From assembly GCA_963678675.1 (NCBI GenBank), contig OY783197.1, forward strand, positions 24,533,934-24,597,933: 64,000 nt of DNA. Reading direction: 5' to 3'. The position numbers were made by a program, and so were the translations under genes. Every line of letters begins with the position of its first letter. Position 1 is the stretch's first letter. The notes below the pieces were generated by a model. It saw nothing but the letters and a program-made list of their open reading frames with translations, was not told where the DNA came from and did not search any database. This DNA comes from Xiphydria camelus (taxonomy: Eukaryota > Arthropoda > Insecta > Hymenoptera > Xiphydriidae). This document shows, piece after piece, positions 44,171 through 53,705 of this stretch.

Positions 44171-44478
44171 TCTGTTAATATAATAAGATAATAAATATTT
44201 TCAATGCAAATTCACAAATTAATATGTATGTACCCCATACAAAATTTAAATTGGTACCATTTTATTTTTAATTTTATTGGATTGTGGCTCCACCTACCTT
44301 TAAGTTACTTGCAATTTTTTCTCACTTTCTAGACTTTCCTGTTAGAATTTTTGTTTGGGATTTAGATGATCTCGTGTCAGTAGTTATGTTATAAAATATG
44401 TACGTCAGTAGCAGAAGGTTAGGTATACACCAAAACAAATCACTATACTACTAACGCTAACGATGATCGTTATACCCT
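44171..44478. other. transposase upstream region
   Basis: AT-rich leader of the right-half transposase leading to its terminus. No frame or repeat of note. Confidence 0.4.
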
Positions 44479-44503
44479 ATCGAGGGGTCCGGGACCCCTC
44501 GAT
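44479..44503. repeat. near-perfect palindrome in subterminal region
   Basis: ATCGAGGGGTCC G GGACCCCTCGAT forms 12-bp arms around one base. It lies among CGACG and GTCGCTA words of the right terminal region and is not seen in the left terminus. Confidence 0.7.
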
Positions 44504-44683
44504 AATATAGCGACGCGTATCGTCGCTTGTCGATATCCTAACGACGTTTTTAACGACATCTGTCGCTATGAGAAAGATACAGAATAGCGTTTGTCGCTAC
44601 GGTGTCGCTAATGCTAACGACAACCGTCGTTACGGGTCGTAACGAGTTACAGAATAGGCCTACTGGTCGGAAAGGGTGCGTAC

Positions 44684-45226
44684 CTGCGATTGCACTCGCA
44701 GCACCTCGCAGTCCACTCTTGTCAGAAGTTAGTGTAGTTTTAAGCGGTGTCAATGTTTCCAGATATTTTTTCGTTTCCTCTTTGTTTCTTTCTTTTGTTA
44801 ATTCCTCGTCGACTGTGTAGAAGCTTTTCAATGACTCTTCTGCAGTAAATTCCTTTTGTACGAAGTGCTTTAACATGTACACATCATAAACGGCATCGTG
44901 AGCACTGTCAATTGAGACTGAGCTGTGCTTTTTGGAGAGTTCAATCAGAGTCAAGTCTCCTCGTCTGAACGTTTACTCCTTGTACTTTCGTTCATATGCA
45001 TTCAACGAACAGGCAAACCCAGCAACTACTCTGATTTGAATTTACTTATGAGCGAACATTTCTCTGCGGCCCGTAGCAGTCGAAGAGCATCGAATCCCAT
45101 GCAGTTATGGGCTACCATCACACAAGGCTTATCACATTCTGACAAAAAATCAATCATTGCTTTGATCGCATCTTCCAATGAAACACAAGGCACAAGCCCA
45201 TGATGTCTCAACTCTGATCCCTGCAT
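44684..45226 (-). pseudogene. DEDDh 3'-5' exonuclease-like fragment
   Basis: Minus-strand frames read KAMIDFLSECDKPCVMVAHN and CMGFDALRLLRAAEKC, then VVAGFACSLNAYERKYKE, then DLTLIELSKKHSSVSIDSAH and DAVYDVYMLKHFVQKEF. VAHN and AHDAVYDV correspond to the Exo II-like and Exo III motifs (H-x4-D) of DnaQ-like exonucleases, such as the C-terminal domain of PML-like proteins of insects. A frameshift and an in-frame TAA at 44972-44974 separate the parts, and the first exonuclease motif is missing. The end at 44684 has a GTACGC donor. The composite transposon lies directly next to it. Confidence 0.65.
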
Positions 45227-45433
45227 TCTAAACCCGTGAACAGCAGAATTTCTAAGTCAATACCTCGCGTGACATACCTCGCATACAGGCAACAAAAGTA
45301 TTATCTTAAGAATTTGTGCAGCCTTATTGACTACAGGAACTTCCGGGGCCGATTCCACAATTATACCTTCCCCTGCGATATGTATAAACATAACGAACAT
45401 AAACTTTCTACACATAACCAATTATAATACATA

Positions 45434-45589
45434 CGGGGTGTTTTCCTTGAGGCTGATAATAGGTCCATTTGCAGTAAAAGGATGGGCTATACGATTGGCT
45501 GCATACCGGAAAGTATCGATCAACGGAACCAATCACACAGTACCCTACCTACAGATCGTCTTATAATCGGGCTCAAGGAAAACACCTTG
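45434..45589. mobile_element. MITE with TA flanks
   Basis: CGGGGTGTTTTCCTTGAGGC at the left and GCTCAAGGAAAACACCTTG at the right are inverted; TA is present outside both. It is 156 bp with no coding frame and lies directly beside the mariner element. Confidence 0.75.
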
Positions 45590-45593
45590 TATA

Positions 45594-46165
45594 TTGGGTT
45601 GTAACATAATTACGTGCCGTTTTTTGAGTGCGGAACCCATGCGCCGAGTTTCTGAACTTTTCCCATAGCTTCGAGGTGTCGAGAGATTGTCATTGCGCAG
45701 CAGCCCATCTGTTCTCCCAATTCACGAGTTGTTTGACTCGAATCGGCGCGCAAGAGATCGTTTAAGCGATCCTCATCGAAATCCGTCGGCCGTCCAGTGT
45801 GCGGTGCATCCTCGAGCTTGAAATGACCGTTCTTGAACTGAACAAACCATTTTCGAGCTGAACGTTCTGCTATTGAGCCTTCTCCATACACGGCGCAAAT
45901 GTTTCTTGTGGCTTCAGCTGCTTTAGATCCTTTCTTAAACTTATAGAGAAGCACGTGCCGGAGATGCTGCTTTTTGTCCACTTGTTCATCCATCTTTGAA
46001 AGCCTGAACATTTTTTCTATTGGCTCATATTCAAAAACTTAAACGCCAAGTTGTAATACGAAACAAAAGCTATCGATCGGTATAAAACACTATGCATCAA
46101 CTGCTTACTGTACCCAAAAAATTTTCCATTAAACAAGAACGGCACGTAATTATGTTACGACCCAA
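45594..46165 (-). mobile_element. internally deleted mariner element
   Basis: TTGGGTTGTAACATAATTAC at the left and GTAATTATGTTACGACCCAA at the right are inverted with one difference and continue into GTGCCGTT and AACGGCAC. TA lies outside both ends. The 572-bp element has kept its N-terminal coding part and lost the whole catalytic domain. Confidence 0.9.
45610..46011 (-). pseudogene. mariner transposase N-terminal domain only
   Basis: The frame includes HLRHVLLYKFKKGSKAAEAT, SARKWFVQFKNGHFKLEDAP and HTGRPTDFDEDRLNDLLRAD, the paired helix-turn-helix DNA-binding region of mariner transposases, then GCCAMTISRHLEAMGKVQKL. After KLGAWVPHSKNGT it ends at a stop inside the other terminal repeat. 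A full mariner protein has about 345 residues with a DD34D core; none of it is here. The start is either 46011 or 45993. Confidence 0.8.
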
Positions 46166-46378
46166 TACAATAGAAAAATGTTATAGCACAATAACTATTA
46201 TAAGAAGTTTGGCTACTTACGATTTTTTGGACAGAGAAGGCCATCTTTCCACGTTAAGTTGGCATATCCATGAAAGCAACGATGACAATCCATTTCTGTT
46301 GTGAGAAACTCTTTTCCGCAAAATCTCCGCACAGATATATTACAGATGATTGTCAGAATCGCCAGGTCGTCATTTATT
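46166..46378. other. no gene seen
   Basis: Short AT-rich interval between the mariner and the next coding remnant. Nothing coding or repeated was found. Confidence 0.35.
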
Positions 46379-47080
46379 TTAATCTTTTCTCCGTTCGAGG
46401 ATTTCTAATAATTTATCCAGCCGCTCCATTTTTTCTGCGTGCTGCTTAGCACGCTCTTCTCTCGGTCTTTTACTTTCTTCCAGCAGCTCATCCAATTTCT
46501 TTTCGATTGGAGTGTTTTGACGTCTCTGTTTTGATTCTGCAACACAAAAACAGATCACAAAATGAAAAGGCATTTTCGAGCTTGTATAAAATTGGCCGGG
46601 AATTTTTTAGCTCAAATAATATTTTATATAATTAAATTTGGGACTAAACAAATTATGAGACATAGTTTGCTATAGTCCCTAATAGTTTGGGTTCATTTTC
46701 AGACAAATTAAACATACTTACAGGATGCAGGCACTTCCTCGGTAGTTTCTTGTTCAGGATCATCTTCTTCTGACCTTGCGCTGCATAAAGCCATTGGTTG
46801 GATCCATGGCTTTTTGGAAAAAAATGTTTTCCATCCCCTGTAAATAAAGTTAAAAGTAGTAGTAAAATAAAAAATATTCTTCGTTACTTGAAACTCCTGT
46901 AAAAATTAATTATAAACACCTCAAAATATTGCCACGTTTGACGGTCATTACCCGATTTGTGGTTGTGATCTTTAATTTTTTTGTACGATCTTTTTAACGA
47001 TGCGAGTTTCGTTGAACACTGCTTTGCATTAATACAAATATTTTTCCGCAGATTGCTTGAGATTTGCTCAAATGCATCTT
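46379..47080 (-). pseudogene. trihelix (Myb/SANT-like) Harbinger partner, C-terminal part
   Basis: Pieces on the minus strand: AFEQISSNLRKNICINAKQC, STKLASLKRSYKKIKDHNHK and NDRQTWQYFE (47080 to about 46921), then KPWIQPMALCSARSEEDDPE (about 46830-46730), then EKKLDELLEESKRPREERAK and MERLDKLLEILERRKD ending at 46379. This is the rest of a trihelix domain followed by a coiled coil. The conserved first helix with its tryptophan is missing: directly upstream (47087) lies a transposase exon in another frame. Confidence 0.65.
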
Positions 47081-47086
47081 TTTGTT

Positions 47087-47329
47087 TCAATTTTCAATTC
47101 TCTGCTCTAACATTGTCACTGTCTCTTTACTAAGGCGAAATCTCCTTCTAAACTCTTCATCATTCCATATTTGAAAATGATCGACACGCATTCTAAAATT
47201 TCTTGAGTCCCTATGGACTATTGCCCTTCTTCGTTCGTCATATTCTGCATCAGAATCAGTTGAATCGTCTCTCTCGGTACTATCTTCCCAAAGTCTTATA
47301 TTATTTCTATTATTACATGATGATGCCAT
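47087..47329 (-). pseudogene. Harbinger transposase first exon fused to the trihelix remnant
   Basis: The frame starts MASSCNNRNNIRLWEDSTER with acidic DDSTDSDAEYDE, then WNDEEFRRRFRLSKETVTML, the signature at the start of PIF/Harbinger transposases. It ends EQRIEN with a stop directly at the trihelix piece. No splice donor separates the two, so the junction at about 47083 is a breakpoint and not an intron border. Confidence 0.65.
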
Positions 47330-47559
47330 TTTAATTTTTATAAAACGTATTTACGTTAACACTCCTCGATTTGCTGCCGATTCTACCTTTTTTGAGGTTA
47401 TGTTATTACTATTTCAATCGAGAGTTGACAGTCAAACCCAACGTCAACTAGTAGTTGACTGAATCTCCGCTAAACCGATAGTTCAACCTCCGGTCGATGT
47501 TTCGTCTATTATTCAATACTTCGATCTCTCGAATTGACAGCTTATGACGTAGCGTTTCG
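47330..47559. other. transposon flank, no gene
   Basis: Contains GTTGACAGTCAAACCCAACG, GTAGTTGAC and GTTCAACC words in both orientations, a likely subterminal region of the Harbinger element to the left. Confidence 0.4.
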
Positions 47560-48700
47560 GTGAGGGCCCTCGGTGCTCTCCGCTACGCCACTATCAAGCG
47601 GCTACGATGCCGCGCGCACGACGATGGAACGATGGGCACCAGGCGGGTCACGATCCCGCCACTCAGGGAAACGAAGGCGGTCCCTGAAAACGGACGAGAA
47701 CCGGGGGATCGGAAACGGTCCGATCTCCGTCGGGCTCGGCTACCTCTAGCAGATGGTAGAGGGGCGGTTCGAGGTGCGCGGGCCGAGACCCGGGAGGACG
47801 GATTCGCGGACGGGTACGCGAAAAAGAACCTCGACTACGTCCAAAAAGAACAACGTTTATTTGACGGGGATCTCAACGCTGGTCCCCGAACGACGCTCGC
47901 GAGCGTTAACCAAACGAAACACCGAAACGGTGCCGCACAACACCGCGGACACAGCTCGATTCGCCGACGGAAACGAAACGCTCGCGCGGAGGCGCTAACA
48001 AAGCGATAACGGCGCGAGGGGTGAGTCGGAGAGCGGTTACAGAAAAGGGGGAGCGTACCGGGGCTGCAGCGATCGTTCTCGGCTGGGCGCGTCCCGGCTC
48101 CTTGGCTTCCGGGCTGCCGATCCGGTGACCCTCTCGGCTCCGTCCTCAGCCTCCGGGGATGACTCGATCCCTCTCGCGTAGGGGATATCCCCGATGGAGC
48201 TCGACGTATATCCTCCTCGTCTCGCTCTTCTCAGAGTTGCGGTGGCGGATCGCACGACACTTCGGGACTCTCGATTCGTTTTATTTCGGATCTCGCTCGC
48301 TTTCTCGCACGGACACTCTCAATGATCGTGCGTTACCGAACGCAGACGAAATCAGACTGACTGGCGTCGGTACGGTACCGGAACGCGCGCTCTACCCGGG
48401 ACCGTCCGGATTCGCGTCTTTGCCGCGATCGCGCTTGCGACGTTTCGCACAGCCCTTTCCATGGCCGTTTCGCACGCGTTATCTCGAAGGGGCTGATTGC
48501 GCCCTTTTTCTGTGACGCGGAGCGATTCTCCACGTCACAAACTATCTAGAAATCAGACCTTTGACACTTTTTGCTCTCACGCAGTACACACAGCGCACTC
48601 TTCTCAAGCCATCTCTAACTATCAAATTTTCAACCGTCGGCAAACACTGCCGAAAACAAATTTCAAGTTATTGGCCATAGGTATCGGCGCTTGAGCGGTT
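47560..48700 (-). mobile_element. GC-rich LTR-like block
   Basis: The block is CpG-rich and sharply different from the AT-rich flanks. On the minus strand AATAAA occurs at about 48285 and about 47865, each followed within 40 bp by a GT-rich section, as in the R region of an LTR. Long frames (for example 47560-48009 +) have highly biased RR/AR composition and no family match. I think this is one or two LTRs with untranslated leader of a retrotransposon in reverse orientation. No gag or pol follows, so the class is open. Confidence 0.4.
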
Positions 48701-49052
48701 TGGGCTCGGACATGCGGTACACAAACTGCAGTCTAAAGCCGGCCATACACGCTATGGTCCACCGGAGAGGTCTACGTCTTTTGCGTAAGCGAGAGAGCGC
48801 CGCGCTGTAGAGAAAAATGGTGGTACTGGGGTTGTAACTGTCAAATGCCGCATGGACATTCGCATGCGTTGATACAAAACATACATGATTGTTGTTAACG
48901 GTAGGCAGTTATTTTTCTAAAAGATTTTTGATTTCTATTACTATGGCATTTTGGTTAGGGAGATCAATTTGTATAAATTATATTTTATTATACAGTATAG
49001 CATATACACATAAACTTACAATCTACATTTTTGTTAAATTCCAACTCCTCTT
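48701..49052. other. transposon end region, no gene
   Basis: GCCGGCCATACACGCTATGG begins at about 48736 with no inverse found nearby. AT-rich DNA follows to the MADF remnant. No coding frame. Confidence 0.35.
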
Positions 49053-50100
49053 CTAAACACATTGGTTGTATAGGTTTATCCCAAATCGTAATCCAACTCT
49101 TTCTGGCATACGTCGCAATGAATTGCCTATTAGTCCTACAATATGATGAATATCATCTTCCTGCACTACAGGTGGTAGTTGAAGTGGTTGCGGAGGGTCA
49201 ATCGGTTGACTAACTGCATCGCACAACCTTTCCAATATTTCTTTGGTATTGTCAGTCTTTTGTCTCTTAGGAGTAGTGGAGGATCCACTGCTCCTTTCCC
49301 CGTCAGAAAAGTTCTCACAAGTCAAGTTGCTTACGGTGCTGTGAAGAAATTAAACAAATATACATTAATCTGTACCTCAAGAAGTGATGGAAGATATGTA
49401 TAAGAATTGAGGGGGTCAGTGGAAAAGTGGTACAAGTCACAATTTGGATTATTTGAGTTAACTGCAAAAATGCATAGTTAAAGTAAATATCTGTTTAGAA
49501 AAAAATTGGTATAAGTGGCAACCATACCATTATACACTTATACTATTTTTTTTCGAAACGGATATTTACTTTAACTATGAATTTTTGCGGTTAACTCAAG
49601 TAATCCAAATTGTGACTTGTACCACTTTTCCACTGACCCCCTCAATTGTTACTAACCGTTCACTAATTTGAAGATCTCGTAGGAACATTATATGGTTGTA
49701 CCATTTCCATTTTTGTACTTTGTTGCACCTGAACCGCTTTTCTTTCTTTTTTTTTCCTCGTTGAGGCAGCGGGTAAAAGTGTCTCTAAAATTTTTCCATT
49801 TTTTGGAAGCCCCTTGCGGCGTTAGTACTCCTGCAAATATAAAAAACTGTCAAAATAAACACGAAACGATTAATGCATTTATTGTACGATATAATCGATA
49901 TCGTACAATATGATAGGCAAGCTTGATAACCAAATAACAGAAAGAGTACCTTTTAGTACATCAGATACTTGTCTCCATAGTTCACTAATTGTATTTCTGC
50001 CTCGCTTCGTAATTGGGAGTGTATGGTTTCAAAGAGGCTCGCGAATGCGAGCAATTTTTCTCGTCTTACTGACAGGGCAATTGCCTTGTCATGAAAAATA
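49053..50100 (-). pseudogene. MADF-BESS protein remnant
   Basis: Pieces on the minus strand: RGRNTISELWRQVSDVLK (about 49955-50010), GVLTPQGASKKWKNFRDTFT with RCLNEEKKRKKSGSGATKYK (about 49825-49700), then PKRQKTDNTKEILERLCDAV and DDIHHIVGLIGNSLRRMPER (49325-49053). The first two form a MADF domain and the last resembles a BESS motif, as in Adf-1-like regulators and Harbinger partners. The N-terminal part has a TGA stop and lost its conserved start. A palindromic MITE lies between the pieces. Confidence 0.6.
49405..49647. mobile_element. palindromic MITE, about 100-bp arms
   Basis: AATTGAGGGGGTCAGTGGAA at the left pairs with TTCCACTGACCCCCTCAATT at the right. Pairing extends through GTGGTACAAGTCACAATTTG, ACTGCAAAAATGCATAGTTA and AAGTAAATATC. 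It sits inside the MADF-BESS remnant. Confidence 0.85.
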
Positions 50101-50464
50101 AACCTGTCATTAAATATGTATGTACATAATTGTTTTTCAAATAATAAAAAATAGACAAAAGTTGCACTGCAAGAGTTTTCTTATATTGTAGATTTTTATC
50201 TAACCTTTTTATTTAAAACGACCAAAAAACTACTAAAATAAAAATATCAAAATCAGGAACCAAAAAACAATTCATAACATAAGAAATGTATTCATTAATA
50301 TTAATCGTTATACAAATACTTATTCTCCATTTCTGTTAATTTATACAGGAATTTCACTTGGAGTTGGTTTCTTACCCTAGGTGGCAATTTATCTAAGCCA
50401 TCTGTCAATCTTAGACAAAAGCTTTGGGTTGGGGTCACCTCTTGAGTTTTTGGAAGGATTCCAA
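50101..50464. other. AT-rich, no gene seen
   Basis: No coding frame or inverted repeat is convincing. It lies between a MADF remnant and a piggyBac fragment. Confidence 0.35.
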
Positions 50465-50803
50465 TTAATTCCAAAAACATTTGTCAGGGGCAGAAAACTC
50501 AGATTTTACAGAGGTCGTGGAAAAAATAATAATAAATGTTTTAATTTCAGATAAATCTGTCATCTTACAGTCTCTGTTTCTGCTATAAGAATCCTTTTTA
50601 CTGATGATATACTTATTAGTGTTACTGACAGTAATATTCAACATCTCATCATCAAAAAACGTACTCCAACAAGCCAAAACAGATTTTGCATTTCTTGCCG
50701 TTCCTTTCACACCGGACAAATGGCTGACAATATTATGTGAACGGGTCCTTACATTCTGGACAGGCATTTGTAGTTTCCATCTTGTTGTACCGTCTTTTCC
50801 CAA
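50465..50803 (-). pseudogene. piggyBac-type transposase fragment
   Basis: The frame reads MGKDGTTRWKLQMPVQNVRT, HNIVSHLSGVKGTARNAKSV, LACWSTFFDDEMLNITVSNT and NKYIISKKDSYSRNRDC, the region just before the catalytic core of piggyBac-like (PGBD) transposases. None of the DDD core follows. The repeat copy at 50811 begins immediately upstream and may have cut it. Confidence 0.75.
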
Positions 50804-50810
50804 TATTAAG

Positions 50811-51390
50811 AGACACGGTAGTGGCTCGCGGCATGTTCATTCAAGTCGTCTGAACGACGCCGCCAGCGCTGTCGCCGCGAGCACCCGTGTATCTTTACAG
50901 GAAAAATGTCTGCCCCCTTAACCCCTCAATTTTAACATCGAATTTTCTCAATAAATATACGGTTATAACCAAAACTATGCTTAGTTACGCCATATAAATC
51001 GACTATTCTCTATCGATAGAGACCAGAGTAAATGTTGTAAGTTACATATTAACCCCTCGCGCCTCAAAAGTCGAGAATCCGATTTCTCGGGCGATATATA
51101 TATGTCAAAATCTCACAAAAATTCCGCCTGTCTTCGGCGATATTCGGCCATGGACGGAAATGTGTACACAGATGCGGCCACACGCATACGCCGTCAAATG
51201 TATGTGAGAGTGTGTGAGAGAATATATTCCTTGAATGTTTAGTTGTTTTTCAAAATTAATAAAATATTTCCATTCGTGAAACGATTTCCCTCGCATTTTT
51301 TCGATCCTCGGACGCGCTTGTTAATAAAAAGTAAAAATTCAGTGTAATCGGAGTAGTGAATCTCAATAGTGGTGAATATGATAGCTTGAT
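50811..51390. repeat. large dispersed repeat, copy 1
   Basis: AGAGACACGGTAGTGGCTCG, CGACGCCGCCAGCGCTGTCG, ATCGACTATTCTCTATCGAT, GAATCCGATTTCTCGGGCGA and GATCCTCGGACGCGCTTGTT recur in the same order and nearly identical at 60007-60610. Homology begins at the same base in both (after unrelated left flanks). Copy 1 lacks about 30 bp present in copy 2 near 60255. No coding frame is shared. The element type is unknown. Confidence 0.85.
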
Positions 51391-51840
51391 AATCGTCGAG
51401 ATAGTGAACGGATGCAGTGGTATTCTTCTCTAGTTGCCTGTGCATCAAGAAAGGAGCAGGAAAGGAGACGGTCTCAGAAGAATTGCCATCAGATAAGTTT
51501 AATTACCATCTAACAGCTTTAACCTCACTTTCAATGGAAGGACAATATCTTTGTGTTCGTTCTATTTTTTGTTTTCAGGGGCATGCGGGCACGGGAAAAA
51601 TCGAAGGTTTTTCTTCTCAGTCATCAATACAAGCCGTGGCAGAATAGGAGATGAAATGGAATTGGATCACAATAATCAAGTAATTACTTTATCACTATTT
51701 TTCTCTATCGATATATTTCCTCTTTCGTACTATCACAAGTTCCAATTTACACACCAACCTGTCAAACCTGAAGTGTACACCTACCTCACTTCTATTTCAT
51801 CACTTCTTCGTCTCCGGTGTAACGACGGTCAATGAGGAAT
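51391..51840. repeat. diverged continuation of dispersed repeat copy 1
   Basis: GGATGCAGTG..., GAAAGGAGACGG, AATATCTTTGTG(T/G)TTCG/ATTC, TTTTTTGTTTTCAG and TTTTTCTTC(T/G)CAGTC appear here and at 60680-60905 in order, about 80 percent alike. Acceptor-like TTTTGTTTTCAG precedes GGCATGCGGGCACGGG here and GCCATACGAGAACGGG there. Confidence 0.6.
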
Positions 51841-52375
51841 TACTGATACCGATTAGGCAGATAAGTGCTGAATAACGTAGTATAATACGAAAGAGGAAAT
51901 ATATCATTTTTAATAATTCTGTCATTATTAGAATAGAATTGATTAACTCAGATATAGTTTTTTAATTTCTACGTTCGAGTAAGTTCGGTATATTTTAAAA
52001 GTGAAACGCTGCATATAATTATGTAATTTACAATTTGTTACAGATCGTTGGCTAACCCGAGGAGGTTTCTTCCAACGAGGGATCATCAACTTGTTCCAAC
52101 AAGAACCAATTGCATTCATTGCATTTGACACGTCGGTATATAAATTGGTAGTATAATACGAAAGAGGAAATATTTCATTTTTCTTAATTCTGTCATTATT
52201 AGAATTGGTTAACTTAGATTAATATAATCTTAGTTTCTACGTTTAGTTAGTTCAGTATATTTTAAATTGTTTGTGTTTTTACAATTTGTTACAGATCGGG
52301 GGTTTCTTTCGAACGAGGGATCGTCCACTTGAACCAAGAACCTCCAAGAACCTGCTGCATCAGTTCATTCGGTGA
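51841..52375. repeat. about 280-bp tandem duplication with acceptor-like borders
   Basis: GTAGTATAATACGAAAGAGG starts at about 51878 and again at about 52149. Both are followed by AATTCTGTCATTATTAGAAT, GTTTCTACGTT, then TTACAATTTGTTACAGATCG and CGAACGAGGGATC or CAACGAGGGATC. Each unit ends with what looks like an intron acceptor and an exon. A third copy of the exon part is at 61930-62040. Confidence 0.7.
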
Positions 52376-52389
52376 GCTGGATCTGCTGT

Positions 52390-52660
52390 CTCGAGTGCAT
52401 GGACGTAAGTCACGTTAAATGGATGAATATCCCTTAATATCCTCCGAACCGTAGACTTGTACATAAATGGCCTCGAATTAATTGACGAAGAGGACTTCAG
52501 TTCAGGAAAAATTAGACAGGGCTGTTGGAGAAGCATTCCTGCAGAAGGAGTAGTCGAAATGACGACACCGTTGTCTCCTAACAACTATTCACTAAATGCG
52601 AAGGAAGTTCGCGAAATTTTTGCTGACTATTTTATCGGACCCGGAAAAGTTCCATGGTAA
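52390..52660 (+). pseudogene. PIF/Harbinger transposase C-terminal fragment
   Basis: Frame: INGLELIDEEDFSSGKIRQG, CWRSIPAEGVVEMTTPLSPN, NYSLNAKEVREIFADYFIGP and GKVPW before a stop. W-R...N-Y...A-x-x-x-R-x-x-F-x-x-YF...G-x-V-x-W is the usual tail of PIF-type transposases. No DDE residues are included. Confidence 0.6.
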
Positions 52661-52744
52661 GATAGAATGATTGTGTAAATGTTGTATGTTCATTTATAAG
52701 AATGGCGATACAATACTTGATATTAGAAAACACTTTCAAATAAG

Positions 52745-53390
52745 AATAATTAATAAATAACTATACGTGGACTAAAATTTTATAGATATTGAGAGTTATC
52801 CGCCAAAATTACCGAAGAGTCTTCGAGAGATGTGGAGTCAAATCTTCAATGACGACTGGATGGTCCTATGACGTAGCCTGTGGGGCACCAAATCTTATGT
52901 TCCTTCCTCTGATTGGAAATACGAATTCGATATAATACTCTAGACTAACTTAGTGGAATACTTTTCCGTACATTACATTTCGCTGTACAAGAAAGGTATA
53001 GTAGCGTGGTCTAAAATTTTTTGGTTTCTACCTGATTATTACTAGGTTTACGGAACCCCGTTAATTTTACGGGTGACTTATTCAATTTCGATTATGTAGT
53101 AATCTATGAAGACTAAATTGATGGAATACTTTTCTGTACATTACATTTCGCTGGATAAGAAAGGTATACTAGCGTGGGCTAAAATTTTATAGATATTGAG
53201 TTATCCACCAAAATTACCGAAGAGTCTTCGAGAGATGTGGAGTCAAATCTTCAATGACGACTGGATTGCTCTGCATGGTCCTATGACGTAGCCTGTGGGG
53301 CACTAAATCTTATGTTCCTTCCTCTGATTTGAAATACGAATTCGATATAATACTCCTTATAAAATATTAATTTTTTTTCGCTGCCTACTG
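52745..53390. repeat. about 400-bp tandem repeat
   Basis: TTACCGAAGAGTCTTCGAGA, GTGGAGTCAAATCTTCAATG, CGTAGCCTGTGGGGCAC and AATACGAATTCGATATAATA occur in copy 1 (about 52785-52960) and copy 2 (about 53205-53360). TTACATTTCGCTG(T/G)A(C/T)AAGA joins them and also opens the 14530 repeat. These are pieces of one repeat family. Confidence 0.8.
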
Positions 53391-53705
53391 TTAATTTCAG
53401 GAACGTTACTTACTCAATAGCCGAGCTGCTGCGCTGACCAATGCCTCCGATCTCCTTTCTATGTTACTTCGCCTTCGCAACTCTGAAAGATGAGCATAAG
53501 AGATAATAAAGAAACTTTTCATCGATCTGCCTCCTGCAAGTAATTTCATTAAATTAGCTATCAATACTTACCCCTCTATGCAGGAAGCTGGATAATCCTT
53601 ATTTCCTGCTCGTTCGAATGTTCTAATTAATAACGTACGTTAAACGCTGACGGCTTCTTAACCAAAAAATCACGCGTGAACCGAACTGATCGCGGACATA
53701 CTTTT
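53391..53705. repeat. dispersed repeat shared with 14590-14985
   Basis: CTCCTTTCTATGTTACTTCG, GAGCATAAGAGATAATAAAG, CTGCCTCCTGCAA(G/A)TAATTT and GAACCGAACTGATCGCGGAC match the left-hand copy at over 90 percent. Homology ends at 53705 next to TACTTTTGA. Confidence 0.8.

Larger units (their letters stand above)
37932..44662. mobile_element. 6.7-kb composite of two inverted Harbinger copies
   Basis: The left end TAGGCCTATTCTGTAACTCG and the right end CGAGTTACAGAATAGGCCTA are perfect inverses over 20 bp, and CTG lies directly outside both (37929-37931, 44663-44665). Inside, the left half carries a deleted transposase remnant on + and a full-length partner gene on -. The right half carries a nearly full transposase on - and only the last partner exon on +. 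Flanking intron and untranslated sequence of the halves match closely in inverted orientation (for instance 38700-38745 against 43325-43382, and 38920-39170 against 42600-42860). LTR fragments fill the middle (41.3-42.4 kb). Confidence 0.8.

Noticed and set aside
47560..48009. 149-codon plus-strand frame
   Set aside because: Arg/Ala-rich composition is what any GC-rich repeat gives; overlapping frames exist on both strands.
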